Assembly (NCBI GenBank): GCA_015680685.1 | Contig: MNCI01022277.1 | Location: 336,580 to 368,646 of the forward strand | Direction of reading: 5' to 3' | From: Gnetum montanum | Taxonomy: Eukaryota; Streptophyta; Gnetopsida; Gnetales; Gnetaceae | Length of the DNA stretch: 32,067 bases | Part shown: positions 18,361 to 28,178 of the stretch, piece after piece | How the letters are laid out: the number at the start of each line of letters is the position of its first letter | Numbering within the stretch: position 1 is the stretch's first letter | Notes under the pieces: model-generated | Seen by the model: the letters and a program-made list of their open reading frames with translations, nothing else | The model's database searches: none | Told to the model about the DNA's origin: nothing | Position numbers and translations under genes: made by a program

Positions 18361-18715
18361 CAAAATGGGACTTTCTCTCTTTTTTTTAAGAAAATTTTGC
18401 AAACACTACCAATGGACAAAAATTTTGAATGAAATGAGAAACTTCAAAAAGTAAACTGATTTTGTATTAACGTATGTACCATGCAAATTTTTTCATGCTC
18501 TCGTATGTTAGTTTTAGGCCATTTCGGGCCATCGCTAGTTTTGGACCATTTCGGACCATTGTTTAATAAGTTAAAGTGAAAGGTGAAAATGCTAGTTTTG
18601 GGCCATTTCAAGCTGTAGCACACCATGCCGAAAATACGACATATTGACAAGGCAAGGACATGGTGAATATGCAAGGATAGAAACTAGGCAGGAAGTTGTA
18701 AGGCTACTACGCTAT
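18361..18715. repeat. 3' flank of copy B with AGTTTTAGGCC-type repeats
   Basis: T-rich stretch at 18379-18390 just after the stop, then three units of tagttttaggccatttcggg type between about 18510 and 18615. The same unit follows the gene in copy A (6276-6415), so it travels with the 3' end of the antisense gene. No ORF with support. Confidence 0.6.
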
Positions 18716-19330
18716 GCGTAGCTTCCTTTTGACCTTTTGTGGGTTGATCGGAACATAAGGTCGAGGCATTTCACCAGGGCCCCTGCTCATATCACTATCC
18801 TTCACTTGTAAGGGAAACTCAACCCATGCATTTTTTCTTTGAGGGTCAGCTCATTGGACTGATAAATTTGTCGCGTGCTTAATGCTTGCATGAACAGGCA
18901 TTTCATCTTCAAAGGTTGTAACTTCCGAACCTTGTTCCATGCCTATGTTGCTAATTACTTGTGTTACCTCCTCATCACCATGGATTATCACCTCTCTACC
19001 CATGTATGGTAAGTGGATTTCCTGGTGTATAGGCAAGGAGATAGCCCTGAGTTGTGCTAACCATGATCTTCCCAAGATTAGGTTAAACCCAGGCATTTCT
19101 TCTACCATGATGAATGTTGCGTCTGTGGGGAACTGATCCCCTGCTACGAAGTTTACATGAACTATGCCCTTCACCAGGATGTGTGCCCTGTTGAAGGACC
19201 TTAGACATGATGTTGTCATTAGTTTAATCTAATCAACCAATCCCAACTTATCTATAATAGGCAAGGAAATGACATTTTTGGCAGCCCCATCATCTATGTG
19301 TATCCTTCGGATCCGGTGTTGGCCGACCCC
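18716..19330 (-). pseudogene. Retrotransposon aspartic protease (E2)
   Basis: Minus strand R-I-H-I-D-D-G-A-A-K-N-V-I near 19300-19270 (active site D-D-G), then K-G-I-V-H-V-N-F, F-N-L-I-L-G-R-S-W-L-A-Q-L and S-L-P-I-H-Q-E-I-H-L-P-Y. The C-terminal extension runs to about 18716 and ends next to the repeats behind antisense copy B. A stop near 19232 and others near 18845 break the frame. It corresponds block for block to E1 protease. A possible sense-strand splice donor (GTAG near 18718, or GTAAAC near 6998 in E1) is not convincing. Confidence 0.8.
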
Positions 19331-20277
19331 AATTGTGATGAAGAGAGGCATCGTAGTCACTTGACCCCCTTTGGGATCTTTCTTAATGGAATTTCTGCTG
19401 AAAGTTAATTAAGGTATTGCAAACTCCATGGGTATAGAGGAGAGTATGATCAAGTGGATCACCTCCTCTTCTGTCGGCATGTTTTCGTCGATCGGAATTG
19501 CCGTTAACATGTGGACCAGATTCTCGTGGTGGGGTGTAGATGTCATGACTAGGTCGTAAAAGCTCAATGTAGCATTTTTCTACTTTAGGAATTACTTGAC
19601 CTGGGTGAGGGCATCCAAGAAGTCTTGGCTGCATGCCTATTTGACACTTTCCTCCTCTTTGATGTGTCCTAGAAGACAAATCTCTCAAGGAGAGATGACC
19701 TTAGACCTAGGTTCAGATCCTTGTTGACAAGGTAATGCAGTTTGTGTAATCATGTCAATCTTCATCTTCGATGACGAAGATGCAAATGTGGGGGGTGAAG
19801 GCATGGGTTTTGGAATACCCTTGACGGTACTTCCCCTTGATGTTTGGTCCACCAAGCAGGCTTCTCGCCTTATGGAGTGAGGAGGTTGTTTAATGATGTT
19901 GCACAGGATAGGGGCCATTGAAGTCATTGGCCCCCTAATGATGAATGGAGCTAGACATGTTAATTGACGAGACTATGTGGCTTCACCAGTGGGTGATACG
20001 AAGGTAGATTCCTGTGGTGGAACATTCAAGATAAAGGACGGCTATGAGCTCGGACCAACCATTGGTGGTGTTGGTGCACTACGTTGAGGCACACAGATCA
20101 CAAAAGGCTAGCAGGGTGGCATGGGATCATTGTCAATGCCGATGACATTGATTACGTAACTAGCATTGTTGGCATTGAGGGGATTTGTGTAGACATACAT
20201 AGATTGATTTTCAGGACATACTAGGTTGCTTTCGTCCAGCATCAGCTTCCCTAGATCAATCAACCTTTGGATGTCAT
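19331..20277 (-). pseudogene. Gag-protease linker (E2)
   Basis: Minus strand. Immediately after the Gag knuckle region: L-I-D-L-G-K-L, E-N-Q-S-M-Y-V-Y-T-N-P-L-N-A-N-N-A-S-Y, P-F-V-I-C-V-P, A-P-F-I-I-R-G-P, then a proline/serine-rich spacer. This leads to E-I-C-L-L-G-H, F-Y-D-L-V-M-T-S-T, H-H-E-N-L-V-H-M-L and D-P-K-G-G-Q-V-T-T. Matches E1 7603-8430. Several stops. Confidence 0.65.
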
Positions 20278-20326
20278 NTGTAGTGCACCAACACCACCAA
20301 TGGTTGGTCCGAGCTCATAGCCGTCN
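20278..20326. other. N-bounded inverted duplicate, probable assembly artefact
   Basis: Single Ns at 20278 and 20326 enclose 47 bases that are the reverse complement of 20037-20082, with one terminal mismatch. The insert replaces the Gag zinc-knuckle codons expected here. This is best explained by a wrongly oriented gap patch. Confidence 0.85.
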
Positions 20327-22495
20327 CTTCAACCTGAAACCCCTAGGAACTAGAGACTCATTGGGTAGGGCCAAAGAGGGATTCCTAATGAGCTCGCAGT
20401 AGCATTGGTGTCTTGCATTTTCTTCTTCTAACATCTGCTTGTGTTGGATGTACCCCACTACCAATAGTTGCTTTAGGAGTTCTGAAGGTTTAAGAGGCAA
20501 TGGGGTGTATTTCGAGCGATCTTTATGTTCAAAGTTTGGTTTAGTGTATGCAGACTTCTCAGGTGCAGATGTAGTAGGTTGCGGTGTTTGGCCTAGTTTG
20601 AGCATAGGGTTAGCCGTAGGTAGGGCTGGTTTCTTGTTATTTTTGCTACCACTACTACTAGGCTTAGGTTTGGCCTTGGTTTCCACAGTGGCCACTATGG
20701 TTGTTGAGGCCTTACATTTTTCCTTTTTTGCAAAGGTGTTCTTGTAAGCGATGTAGGCCAGGTCTCTACTTGCCTTGGCCATGTCTTGTATGCTTTTAGT
20801 CTAAGTGAAAGCCTGACTCAGAGAGCGTGTGATGAGGTAATACAGTTTGGACTTGATGAAGTCATTTACTGCACCTTTAAAGACAACTAACAAGTGAGCC
20901 TCCACGATGGGCTCACAGATTTTGTTAAGGGTCGCGCTCCAATGTTGGATAAATTTTTGAACTGGTTCTAGTGGGTCTTGTTTCATGCTTATCAACTGGT
21001 CTAGTGTGGTTTTTGGATTAAAGTTGTACTTTAAGTGTGTCACGAACTAGGTCAAGAGGTCTTCCAAAGTTGAAATGGATGAACGTGGCAATGCGTGGTA
21101 CCAATCTAGGGCTTTTCTAGCTAGGGACATGGCGAACACGTGAATGATCGTGTGTGGCCATTGTTGCAATAGCAAAGATTATGATCGAAAGGTGATGAGA
21201 TGTGCATTGGGATCTCCCTCCTCGTCATACTTCATGAGGTGCAGGAGAGGCATCTCGGGTGGTAATGTTAGAACATGGCTTGTAGGGCTGACAAGGTCAT
21301 CCTGGTAAAAGTCCATGATTTGTACTATGTCAGACCAAATAGATTTGCGACATTTTATTTCCTTAGTAAGGGTCTGAATAAGTTGAAATGCTTGGTCCAG
21401 ACTCGATGATATTGTAGATGGTTGAGGGACCGTAGATGCAATTCCCATATGTGGAATGGTGGCAGTGGCAGATTGACCCATTGGCGGTGCCGTTGGGATC
21501 GTCACCGCTAAAGGTGCTGCCAAATAGATGGTTTGGGTCACCAGCGGGACAGACCATGGCCCCGGTCTAGGATGTACCACTTGCAGGGTTAGGTAAGTCT
21601 GAGGGCGAGCCTAATGAGACATCTACGATGGTTGTAGAACAAACGAAGAGGCAAATGGGGTCCACCATGTGGACGGGCTTGGGCCTGTTATTATGGGTGG
21701 AATAGATGCGAGCATAGGAATTAACATAGAAGTTATCTATGATTGCGGGGCAGGTACCATATGAATATGCGGTTGGGTAGCCGTGATAGGCATGCTGCAC
21801 ACTACAGGCATGTGCTGATGAACAACTTGCAGTGGTGCGGTTGCTGTGAATGAAACCAGGGAATAAGGGTGATGATATGTTGGGAATGTAGCATGGCTAC
21901 CCATTGCAGTCACAGTTGTAGGTTGCTGAAGCGTTGGTGTGATGACAAAGGAAGAGGTGACAAGTAGTGGGTTGGCCCAGAAGGACTGGGTAGATGGGAC
22001 AGGAACAAGGTTGGCCCAAAAGGACTGGGTAGGTGGGATAGGAACGGGGTTGGCCTAACCTCCCTCATCAAATTGGGAATTGAGTTCCTCTTGTCCATCT
22101 TGAAAGGCATCATCCTAGTTGGAGGCTATGTCCTATTGCTCCCTAAGCCTGGTCAACTGGATTAGTTGATCTAGAAGCCTTTGGTACATTTGCGTTAAAG
22201 GCAAAGAAATGCCAGGGGTGGGAATGAATTCCTTCCCATTGTAGTAAGCAAACTTGAAGCTACATTTTTCTTCAAGTTCATGTAAATCCAAGGGAAGATT
22301 AGCCTGCACCTTTGTACAGAGGAAACTATAATGCTCGTGTTGCTGGGCCAGTCCTTCAGGTCCTTGATTTTGAATTCTGATAGATCGGCGTGCTTCCTAC
22401 TTTGGATTCAGTAGTTGTTCAACACCAGTAGTGCCTTGGACCGTGAAGGACACCTTCGTGTTGAAGGTATCAACAGAGATGATGGCAGAGGCCAT
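20327..22495 (-). pseudogene. gag: Gag polyprotein (E2)
   Basis: Minus strand. The start M-A-S-A-I-I-S-V is the first Met after the leader, about 780 bases from the PBS. The product has an N-terminal part with L-D-L-H-E-L-E-E-K, a long Pro/Thr/Ser-rich middle, then the core D-F-Y-Q-D-D, K-Y-D-E-E-G-D-P-N-A-H-L, A-R-K-A-L-D-W-Y, L-I-S-M-K-Q, Q-H-W-S-A, F-I-K-S-K-L-Y-Y-L and S-L-S-Q-A-F. The C-terminal K-P-S-E-L-L-K-Q-L-L and P-R-G-F-R-L-K run into the N at 20326, which hides the zinc knuckle. It forms the virus-like particle in intact elements. A duplicated T-Q-S-F-W-A-N segment occurs in the middle (about 21960-22060). Multiple stops. Confidence 0.8.
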
Positions 22496-23277
22496 TGCTA
22501 AGCAAGTGATTATGCAAAAAATGCAAGAAGTGCAAAAGAACAGAAGGATCACAAAAGCAACCAAAGGTGGCTTTACATCTTGCCGGATTCTGGAGGAACC
22601 ATCAAGGTGACCGACCTACACCACACAAGGCGCAAATAACCTGAAAGGGTGTCATGTTTAGGCCTATGCGAGCTAGGGTGTAGAGTGCATGCAAGACTAC
22701 TATAAAAGGAAAGGCAAGTTAAATTGCTATTAGAAGGCTTTATGTCTCGTAGGATTCCAGAGGAACCGTCGAGGCGACCAATCTACACCGCACGACATGT
22801 AAACAACCACAGATGGGTGTCAAGTCTATGCTAATGCGAGCTGGGGTGTGGAAGGCTTACAAGACTACCGTAAGATGAGAAAACTAACTAGCAATCGAGT
22901 AGGCTTTATGTCTCGTAGGATCCTAGAGGGACCGTCGAGGCGATCGGTCTATACCACACAGGATGGGGTATAGAACGTAGGCAAGACAACCATAGGATGG
23001 GCAAGCTAACTAGCAATCAGGCAAGCTTTATGTCTCATAGGATCCTAGAGGGACTGTTGAGGTGACCAATCTGTACCAATTAGATGGGATGTAGAACGCA
23101 TGCAAGACAACCATAGAAGGAGCTAGTTAACTGACGAGCAGAGGCCTTATGTTCTGTAGGGTTCCAGAGGAATCATCGAGGTGATTGATCTGCACTGCAC
23201 AAAGCATAATGCTCATGTGTACAAAGGTACTGAGGGCTCACAGAACTACTGTGACACATGACAAAGGCACCAAAAGG
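22496..23277 (-). repeat. 5' leader of E2 with five imperfect tandem repeats
   Basis: A block beginning like gctttatgtctcgtaggatc recurs at about 22570, 22737, 22903, 23025 and 23144 (spacings of about 167, 166, 122 and 119). Each contains a cagaggaaccgtcgaggcga-like core. No ORF shared with other elements. Located between PBS and Gag start, where packaging signals of LTR elements usually lie. Confidence 0.7.
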
Positions 23278-23294
23278 CCCTCCTTCTAGTGCCA
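23278..23294 (-). promoter_or_regulatory. Primer-binding site, tRNA-Asn type (E2)
   Basis: Minus strand TGGCACTAGAAGGAGGG. From memory, plant tRNA-Asn(GTT) ends ...CCTCCTTCTAGCGCCA, whose complement is TGGCGCTAGAAGGAGG, so this differs by a single G to A at a CpG. E4 has the same 16 bases at 27721-27736. Confidence 0.65.
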
Positions 23295-24990
23295 GAAAAC
23301 TATAGTGACTGAAAACGTTGGTGGCTAGAAGAACACTGGGGTTGGCAGGTACAATAGTTCCAACCCCGTATCCGTGGGAGGGTCGTGCAGATGTGTGTGG
23401 ATATGGGGTGCCCTGAACAGTCTGGTCAATCAGACAGGGACTTACATCGGTGTTAATATAGCCTTTTGTAACATAAATAATGCAAAATGTGAGATAATGC
23501 TTAAGGGAAAATGAAGCAGGGGAGAAACAATAAAAATGTGACAGTAATACGAAGTAATGCTTAAAGGTGAATAAGATAGAAAATAATGCAAAAATGAGAC
23601 AACAAATAAGAGAAAAAGTAAAATGTGGTTAGAATCATGCACCTCTCTGAAGCTACAAACTCGCTTGGACAGGGTGGATACAATCGGCTACATGGCGTGA
23701 TAGAGTGTAGAAATCCCGAGGGTAACGAAAGAGTGCCAAGAAAAGAGAGCTATGCGCTTAGGCACAGACTTGTGTACAAGAATTATGGGTTTCTACCATG
23801 GTGGTAGAATGGAGATAGGGACCTCGCACCAACCAAGAGAGATCCACTGTTTACAATATTAGATAGGTGACTTTGATATTACAATGCTAGAGAGAGGGGA
23901 AATCTTTGTTTTAGAATTTCAAAGTTCCCACCAATTGGAAGCTGTCTGCTTCAAGAAAGATGTCAACTCTTTTGAAATTATCAACTTTTAAAAATTGTGG
24001 ACTCTTTAAAAATTGCGGGGGCTTGCATGTTGTTTGCTAGGATATTTATAGGACCGAGGGAATGCGAAAGGGGTGCTTTGAATGTTACGTGCCTCGAGCC
24101 TTAGTCATCTTGCTGGCACCACTCATGTCATTTGTAACCATTGGACCTATAAGACCATTGTAATGTGATCTTGTATGTAATAACTGCAATCCTACTATGT
24201 TGTAATTGTGTCATCAGTGTTTGGAGGCATGTGCCAATGGTTCGATTAGGTTGAGTGCATTGATGTCGCACACCCACCTGTATGCCATTTTGTGCTTTGT
24301 GATGTGGCATGTTTGGCATATCATACCACTTTGTCACCCATCCTACTATATGTCTCATGCTTGCTACACTATGTAGCGTAGCAACTTGCCTTAGTTGCGA
24401 AAGCTTTGCTATTTTGCAAACCTTGTCTCCTACGATGCAAGTCTTGCAAACTCCGTTGACTCTACCTTTCGAACTACCTTCTTTCTTTCTCACAGGATTG
24501 ATACGCCTTGCTGCGCCATGTAGCTCAGCATAGTATAGTAGCAGACATGGTCTACCACTTCTTGACAAAAAAGGACATCACTACAGAACTTGAAACTGGG
24601 CGAGGGGAGTGGGTAATGAAGTCATTGCCATGCTACGCTATGCATAGCGTAGCACTTCATTCTGCCATCATCTTCTAGAGCTTACTATGCTACATAGTGT
24701 AGCGTAGCATAGCAGGCTTTGTGACTTAGAAAACTTGCTAAACTATTTCTTGCGCATCTAGAATGTTGCTACCGATTCTGCACACTGTTTCTAAGTAGGT
24801 TGTCGGCTGTTTAGGCTACTTTGATGGGTGGGTAGGATGGTACAGAACCTATCCATGCTCGAAGTAGAAAATTTGCTAAACTAGCCGACCTGGACTCAAA
24901 ACGTTCTTCTCCTGATGAACTACCATAGTGTTGTGTGGACTACAAGAGCCTGGTGAAGCAAGGATAACCCTGCATTTTTAGGGTGTTTCA
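23295..24990 (-). repeat. 5' LTR of E2
   Basis: Starts TGAAACACCC at 24990 on the minus strand. The U3 part (24990-24079) is shared with the truncated 3' LTR. It continues through a TATA box (24050-24041) to the PBS. The inner end is placed just before the PBS, but I see no clear terminal CA next to it, so the inner boundary may be off by up to about 20 bases. U3 holds clusters of GCTACGCTATGTAGC-like palindromes (for example about 24360-24380 and 24625-24715). No coding ORF here has support. Confidence 0.65.
24041..24050 (-). promoter_or_regulatory. TATA box of E2 5' LTR
   Basis: TATAAATATC on the minus strand, 756 bases upstream of the PBS. E4's LTR has TATAAATACC 660 bases before its PBS. 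It marks the U3/R region of the LTR. Confidence 0.5.
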
Positions 24991-25267
24991 AGAGGGAGCT
25001 GAGTCTTAATGTTTTCACCTCCCCCTTTGACGTGGTCACATGCATCTCAACGAGAGGGTCCTCGGTTACATCCCCTGCCTCTAAGTCTAGGGCTTGGACC
25101 AGGTTCTTAGGCCAATCCTGGGATGCTTCTAAGGTTGTTATAGTGCTACTTGAGGTCAACCCCTAGTCGATCATGTCGGGGTTCAACTGTCTTGTGAGCT
25201 TTCCCTGTGGCCCTACTAATGTTAAAGGCATGGAAAGATCATGATGGATTCCCATCTCTTGGTCAAC
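24991..25267 (-). pseudogene. pol: Protease-RT linker (E3)
   Basis: Minus strand from the CAG acceptor at 25268-25270: L-V-G-P-Q-G-K-L, A-S-Q-D-W-P-K-N-L-V-Q-A-L-D-L-E-A-G-D-V-T-E-D-P-L, then K-T-L-R-L-S-S-L at the E2 insertion point. E4 has L-D-L-E-A-G-D-I-T-E-D-P-L and K-M-L-K-V-S-S-L in the same order. It joins protease to RT in intact elements. Confidence 0.7.
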
Positions 25268-25361
25268 CTGCCATCATAAGATGAAAGCCTAGTTAAGAGG
25301 CTTTTGTTGGTAGAGATTGTGTGTAATGAAAGTTTGCAAAATAGCGATGAGATGCAACTTG

Positions 25362-25474
25362 CCATCTTGTCATTATGGCCATAAATAGGGGCAGGGGATG
25401 TAACCGAGGATACATTAATCGAAGAGAGAGAGAGGCAAGTTTCCCCATCTTGTCATTATGGCCATAAATAGGGG
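25362..25474 (+). promoter_or_regulatory. Duplicated TATA-containing promoter segment of antisense gene copy C
   Basis: The 30-base block beginning ccatcttgtcattatggcc and ending ataaatagggg occurs at 25362-25391 and 25445-25474, 83 bases apart. Each copy has a TATA-like ATAAATAG. They lie between the RT linker and exon 1 of the plus-strand gene. No other gene is seen in 25268-25621. Confidence 0.5.
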
Positions 25475-25621
25475 TTAAACCCTGGCAATTTTGCCATTTT
25501 CATCATAAGAGCATATAGCCCACATCAGAGCACAAGGCGATTTCGATGCACAAAGCAATTGTGTTAATTGACTAGTAAGGAAAGTTTTTACAGTGAAAGG
25601 TGTAAATCTGCAAGTAGGACA

Positions 25622-26726
25622 ATCACTCCTAAGACTCATTTGGCTCTTGCAAGGGTTGAGGAGGCGAAGAAGACCTTGGGGCATGCACCACAAGCGTGTG
25701 TTGTGGCGCAAAAGAGCACACCGTTGACCCAGTAGGTTACTATATCTCCTTTGCTTTTCATTTTACGCGTTCCGTTATTCTCTGCTCTTGTTTTGCATCC
25801 ATTCTTGACTACCTGTGTTTTCTATGGTCACATCATTTTAGCCTTTACATCGCCAGTATCATCATTTCGGTCATGGAAGATGCATAAACATTACGTCGTG
25901 GTTGCATGCAAGGCCGCTAAAACCACCACCACCGTGGTTATCATAACCATGGGGGCTGGAGCAGTTTAAGCTACTTGACCCTAGCATGTCGTAACGTAAA
26001 ACCCTTAGGAGGGCTAGGCCATGTATGATGCGACAATGCGACACATTTTTTATTAGAGCATGTTGTCAATTGTTTTGTTGCTATGCTAGGCTTATTCACA
26101 TGTTCTTACTACGCTAGGCTTTCATGCCCTTGCTATGCCATGTATGGGTAGAGGGTTATGCTACGCTATATACATGGATTGCTAGACGTTGCTACATTGC
26201 GCATGTATTGCCTTTAAGTATGATGCTAACATTCATTGATAGTGTCATGTAAGGCGGGGTCGAGGCCCAAGCTGATCATTTTGGAAGTTAGAGGGGTCCT
26301 GTGCCATGTGAGCAGACATGTGGCCAACGCCCCTCCTCCCCAGATACATATGGGAGAGCAAGGGGTCTAGTTCAGGGAAGGGGCATGGGACTTCTTGCAA
26401 TTCCTCCTTGACCACTTCAGTGGGATCATTTGGTCCTCCCTAGAAGAGGAGGAGGCATCCGGTATAACAGAAGCCCTATTGCCTAGGGCAAGTAGAGGCA
26501 TTCTGAGGTTTTTTACCAACAGGGCAATCATAAGCAAGCAAGGAGAGGGATCCAGCCAACGCTCAATATGGTTAAGGCATTTAGCCTGGATCTGGGACAT
26601 GCTTGAATATAGCTGCTACCACCATTACAACACATTGTTCCTTGCACGTTACATGGCAATGTGCTTTCAAAACCCACAAGGGACTGTCTATTGTGCTGGC
26701 GGGTGAGTTTTGTAGCCTTGCTTCAT
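25622..26726 (+). pseudogene. Antisense gene, copy C (exon 1, exon 2, cut in intron 2)
   Basis: Exon 1 (25622-25731) reads I-T-P-K-T-H-L-A-L-A-R-V-E-E-A-K and ends S-T-P-L-T before GTAGGT at 25732. It is nine bases shorter than in A and D, an in-frame loss, and its start codon is ATC. Intron 1 (25732 to about 26253) matches copy B from 25981. Exon 2 (about 26254-26702, GTGAG donor at 26703) gives the cleanest FCP1-like sequence: L-I-I-L-E-V-R-G-V-L-C-H, F-R-E-G-A-W-D-F-L-Q-F-L-L, H-F-S-G-I-I-W-S-S, L-R-H-L-A-W-I-W-D, Y-N-T-L-F-L-A-R, N-P-Q-G-T-V-Y-C-A-G-G. About 100 codons are open. One TAG lies near 26370. The gene is cut by E4 just inside intron 2. Confidence 0.65.
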
Positions 26727-26990
26727 TGCATAGCATACCGTAGCGTAGCACATTGCTACGCTACATAGCATAGTATAGCATAGCACCCTGCTATGCTATG
26801 CTATTACATGTTGTTACGCACTGCTACACTGCATGCTATGCTACATAGCGTAGCACCCTACTACGCTACATAGCGTAGTGTAGTGTAACACCCTGTTATG
26901 CTACATTGTTATGCACTATTACACTATGTTACACACTATTATGCATTGTTATGTCACATCCTATTATGTAACACCTGTTACACTATGTAG
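26727..26990. repeat. Array of GCTACGCTATGTAGC-type palindromes
   Basis: About fifteen overlapping copies of motifs such as gctacgctacatagc and tagcatagtatagcatagc. Many are self-complementary. The same motif family occurs in E2's LTRs (about 9130-9310, 9405-9490, 24360-24380, 24625-24715) and in intron 1 of copies B and C (14440-14525, 26070-26170). Confidence 0.8.
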
Positions 26991-27060
26991 CAGACAGCAT
27001 GGTTCCAGCTATTGCACTTCCACGTGGCACATGATCTGCATTTTGGGCTAACCCTAGCTC

Positions 27061-27070
27061 TATAAATACC
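27061..27070 (+). promoter_or_regulatory. TATA box of E4 LTR
   Basis: TATAAATACC preceded by CCCTAGCTC, 660 bases upstream of the PBS, in the expected U3 position of the LTR promoter. Confidence 0.55.
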
Positions 27071-27720
27071 TTTGCACCCTCTATTTCAAAAGGGAGGGGA
27101 AAAGGAGGAGGCTTCAATTTTTTCTTCACCAGTAAGGAATTTGGCATTTTGGCATCTTGGTGCTTAGCTCCCTGGGCGAACAAGACCCAAAGCACATCAC
27201 ACTAACAAAGAGGCACAACTACATCACATGGAATACTGTGACCACTGACCCAAGAGGCACAATTTATCACAGTGAGCACCAAATTTCACAACCTGACACC
27301 ACCGAGGTTGTGACTCTACTCCTACTATGCCAATTGTACACTTTGTATACCTGTACCCTTTTTCAAGGCGGTGCAGCTTCCTGTTCAAAGTCTTTTTTGG
27401 GCTAATTATAGCATTTATTTATTTTTTGGAATTGTCAACCATTCAATCATGTCTATTATCCTGTTACATGCTTAGCATGTTTCTACTGTTGTGTACATTA
27501 CATTTTCTTTTTTATTTTACCACCAGCTATTCCATCTAAAATCATTGCTTAAAAAGGGTTATTGTACACCGGTTAAGTCCCTATCTGATCAACCAACCTA
27601 TTCAAGGCACCCTAAATCTATTCTCTCCAGCATAGCCCTCATGCGGATCTGGGGTTAGGCTATGCACCCGAAGACCTCTCGGTGTTTGCAGCCATCGACG
27701 TTTTCTATCGCTATAGTTTT

Positions 27721-27736
27721 TGGCACTAGAAGGAGG
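27721..27736 (+). promoter_or_regulatory. Primer-binding site, tRNA-Asn type (E4)
   Basis: TGGCACTAGAAGGAGG, identical over 16 bases to the E2 PBS and one base from the complement of the plant tRNA-Asn 3' end as I remember it. Confidence 0.65.
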
Positions 27737-28178
27737 AATATTTTTTCTGCATTTTCATACTTATCATTTTTTCTACATTTTTGTATTTAGAATTTTTTTC
27801 TACATTTTTGCACTTAGCCATTTTCTATATTTCTATACTTGGCGATTTCCCTGCTACTGATAGACTTGGTCATTTTTCTGTTGTTTTCAGAGTTGGCCAT
27901 TTTTTGCAAATAGCGACTCTCACAACTTGATCTGTGAATATGAATCTAGATCAACCTTCCACGTTGGTGTCTAACATATTTGATATCACAATCTAGCCAA
28001 AGAATGCTGCATTAAGCCATGAAAAATACAATTTTTTTGTGCCAAAATCCAAGCAAGACTACTAGTGGATTACCTTGATTTAGAGGCAAAACAGGACTAC
28101 GAATGAGTCCACTAGAATGGATGGGAGTATAACCCCTCCTTGTTTAACATAATTCCACTCACAGAGCCCTACCACTAG
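27737..28178 (+). other. Leader of E4 between PBS and Gag
   Basis: T-rich start with repeated 'ttttctacatttttg' phrases (27760-27900), then unique sequence. No ORF with support. It does not carry the repeat block seen in the E2 leader. Confidence 0.45.

Larger units (their letters stand above)
8854..24990 (-). mobile_element. Element E2: near-complete Tat-like LTR retrotransposon carrying an antisense gene
   Basis: About 16.1 kb, minus strand. Order: 5' LTR (24990 to about 23295), tRNA-Asn PBS (23294-23278), leader with tandem repeats, Gag (22495-20327), linker, protease (about 19320-18716), antisense gene copy B on the plus strand (18360-14337), RT (14336-13482), connection and RNase H, second RNase H (about 12790-12340), integrase (about 12200-11090), 3' noncoding region, PPT (9780-9766), truncated 3' LTR (9765-8854). 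The two LTR copies share 912 bases with no net length change, starting TGAAACACCC and related by many substitutions. E2 lies in the protease-RT linker of E3 on its right. Its left flank is Gag of E1, so one side of the original target is lost and no target duplication can be found. Confidence 0.75.
24991..26726 (-). mobile_element. Element E3: remnant of protease-RT linker with antisense gene
   Basis: Only the linker (25267-24991, minus strand) and the 5' part of antisense gene copy C (25622-26726, plus strand) remain. E2 interrupts it at 24990 in the middle of the linker block, where uninterrupted E2 sequence reads aggagggagctaagtc (about 14252). E4 interrupts it at about 26727 in intron 2 of the gene. 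Its RT and protease sides are not in the window. Confidence 0.65.
26727..27720 (+). repeat. 5' LTR of E4
   Basis: Bounded on the right by the PBS and on the left by the end of homology to copies A-C just after the intron 2 donor. The exact left end is uncertain; TGCATAGC at 26727 is a candidate start. U3 is a dense array of TAGC palindromes (26727-26990), followed by a TATA box at 27061. The rest of the LTR has no supported ORF. Confidence 0.5.

Noticed and set aside
23278-23294. tRNA gene fragment
   Set aside because: Only the 3' acceptor complement is present, at the LTR-leader junction, which is a primer-binding site.
24128-24568. 146-codon minus-strand ORF in the E2 5' LTR
   Set aside because: It lies in U3, is not kept open in the other LTR copy and has no recognisable motif.
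27157-27539. Plus-strand ORFs downstream of the E4 TATA box
   Set aside because: They fall inside the LTR and leader and have hydrophobic, AT-driven composition with no family match.
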